Shown piece by piece: positions 63,668 through 64,000 of a stretch of 64,000 bases of DNA; within the stretch, counting starts at the first letter, position 1; every line of letters starts with the position of its first letter. Origin of the DNA: Heterocephalus glaber (taxonomy: Eukaryota; Chordata; Mammalia; Rodentia; Bathyergidae); contig NW_004624748.1 in the NCBI RefSeq assembly GCF_000247695.1, positions 4,915,315 to 4,979,314 on the forward strand. Reading direction: 5' to 3'. The notes below the pieces were generated by a model. That model searched no databases. It was not told the DNA's origin and saw nothing but the letters and a program-made list of their open reading frames with translations. A program made the position numbers and the translations under genes.

Positions 63668-64000
63668 TTTTTTATAATTCACTGCCAGTGTCCAAAGGAA
63701 ATAAGTTCCAAGACCACCTGACACCAAAATCCACAAATGCTCAAGTCCCTATACTATAAAATGGCATAGTATTTGCATATAACCTACACACATTCTCCTG
63801 TATACTTTAAATCATCTCTAGGTGACATAATACCTAACACAATAAATATTATAAATAGTTGTTATTCTGTATTGTTTAGGGAATAATAACAAGGAAAATA
63901 AGTCTGTACACATTCAGTACAGATGCAGCCATAATCAGCCTAACTGTAGTTTCCACCCACGCTTGGACCCGTGGATGTGAACCCATGTTTACAGAAGGCC
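63668..64000 (+). mobile_element. Tigger/MER44-like DNA transposon, cut by the right window edge
   Basis: It reads aagttccaagaccacctgac, aaatgctcaagtccctatac, ggcatagtatttgcatataa, tatactttaaatcatctcta, ttctgtattgtttagggaat and agtctgtacacattcagtac, in the order of the MER44 (Tigger) consensus as I know it. The far inverted end appears to be just beyond 64000. Confidence 0.82.

Overview
The window is mammalian genomic DNA: intron-rich, mostly AT-rich and crowded with retroposons. The short repeats point to a rodent. There are about 30 tRNA-derived ID SINEs (body starting GGGGATTTAGCTCAGTGG, with a GGTACC-like end before the A-tail), plus B1 monomers and B4-type (B1+ID fused) SINEs. The GGTACC-type ID and the absence of obvious murid repeats make me favour a non-murid lineage such as beaver. 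That species guess is weak.

Two protein-coding genes lie head to tail on the + strand. KPNA3 (importin alpha-4, karyopherin alpha 3) occupies everything from the left edge to about 45.87 kb. Sixteen coding exons (16703-43390), all with GT-AG introns, encode 498 residues ending FNF-stop. Only the first 23 or so residues, from the first coding exon or exons, lie to the left. Positions 1-16702 are therefore read as upstream KPNA3 intron. The 3' UTR (43391 to about 45870) ends at an AATAAA. After a 6 kb intergenic interval with a 100-N assembly gap (51949-52048), a GC- and CpG-rich promoter region at about 52220-52740 carries exon 1 of EBPL (52384-52554). The rest of the window (52555-64000) reads as EBPL intron 1; no second EBPL exon was found. 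This order matches the KPNA3-EBPL neighbourhood known on human 13q14.

Repeats by region: 1-3130, a broken minus-strand L1 with ORF2 and ORF1 remnants; 3.1-16.7 kb, old L1, MaLR-type LTRs, a hAT element, B1/B4/ID; 16.7-43.4 kb, exons separated by introns holding palindromic DNA transposons, a nested L1/LTR block and many IDs; 45.9-51.9 kb, MLT1-like LTR, IDs, simple repeats; 52.6-64 kb, IDs, a B4 split by an ID, a MaLR LTR split by a B1, a TA-flanked palindromic MITE, another MaLR LTR and a Tigger/MER44-like element at the right edge.

Nothing here looks like a new multi-gene system. The most unusual small features are: a 26-nt 5' fragment of U6 snRNA between perfect 14-15 bp direct repeats in a 122-bp KPNA3 intron; two copies each of a TA-flanked and a TTAA-flanked palindromic element; a nearly pure poly(A) insertion between 28-bp direct repeats; and a 30-nt KPNA3 microexon. 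Repeat boundaries are read by eye and are approximate unless target-site duplications are given.
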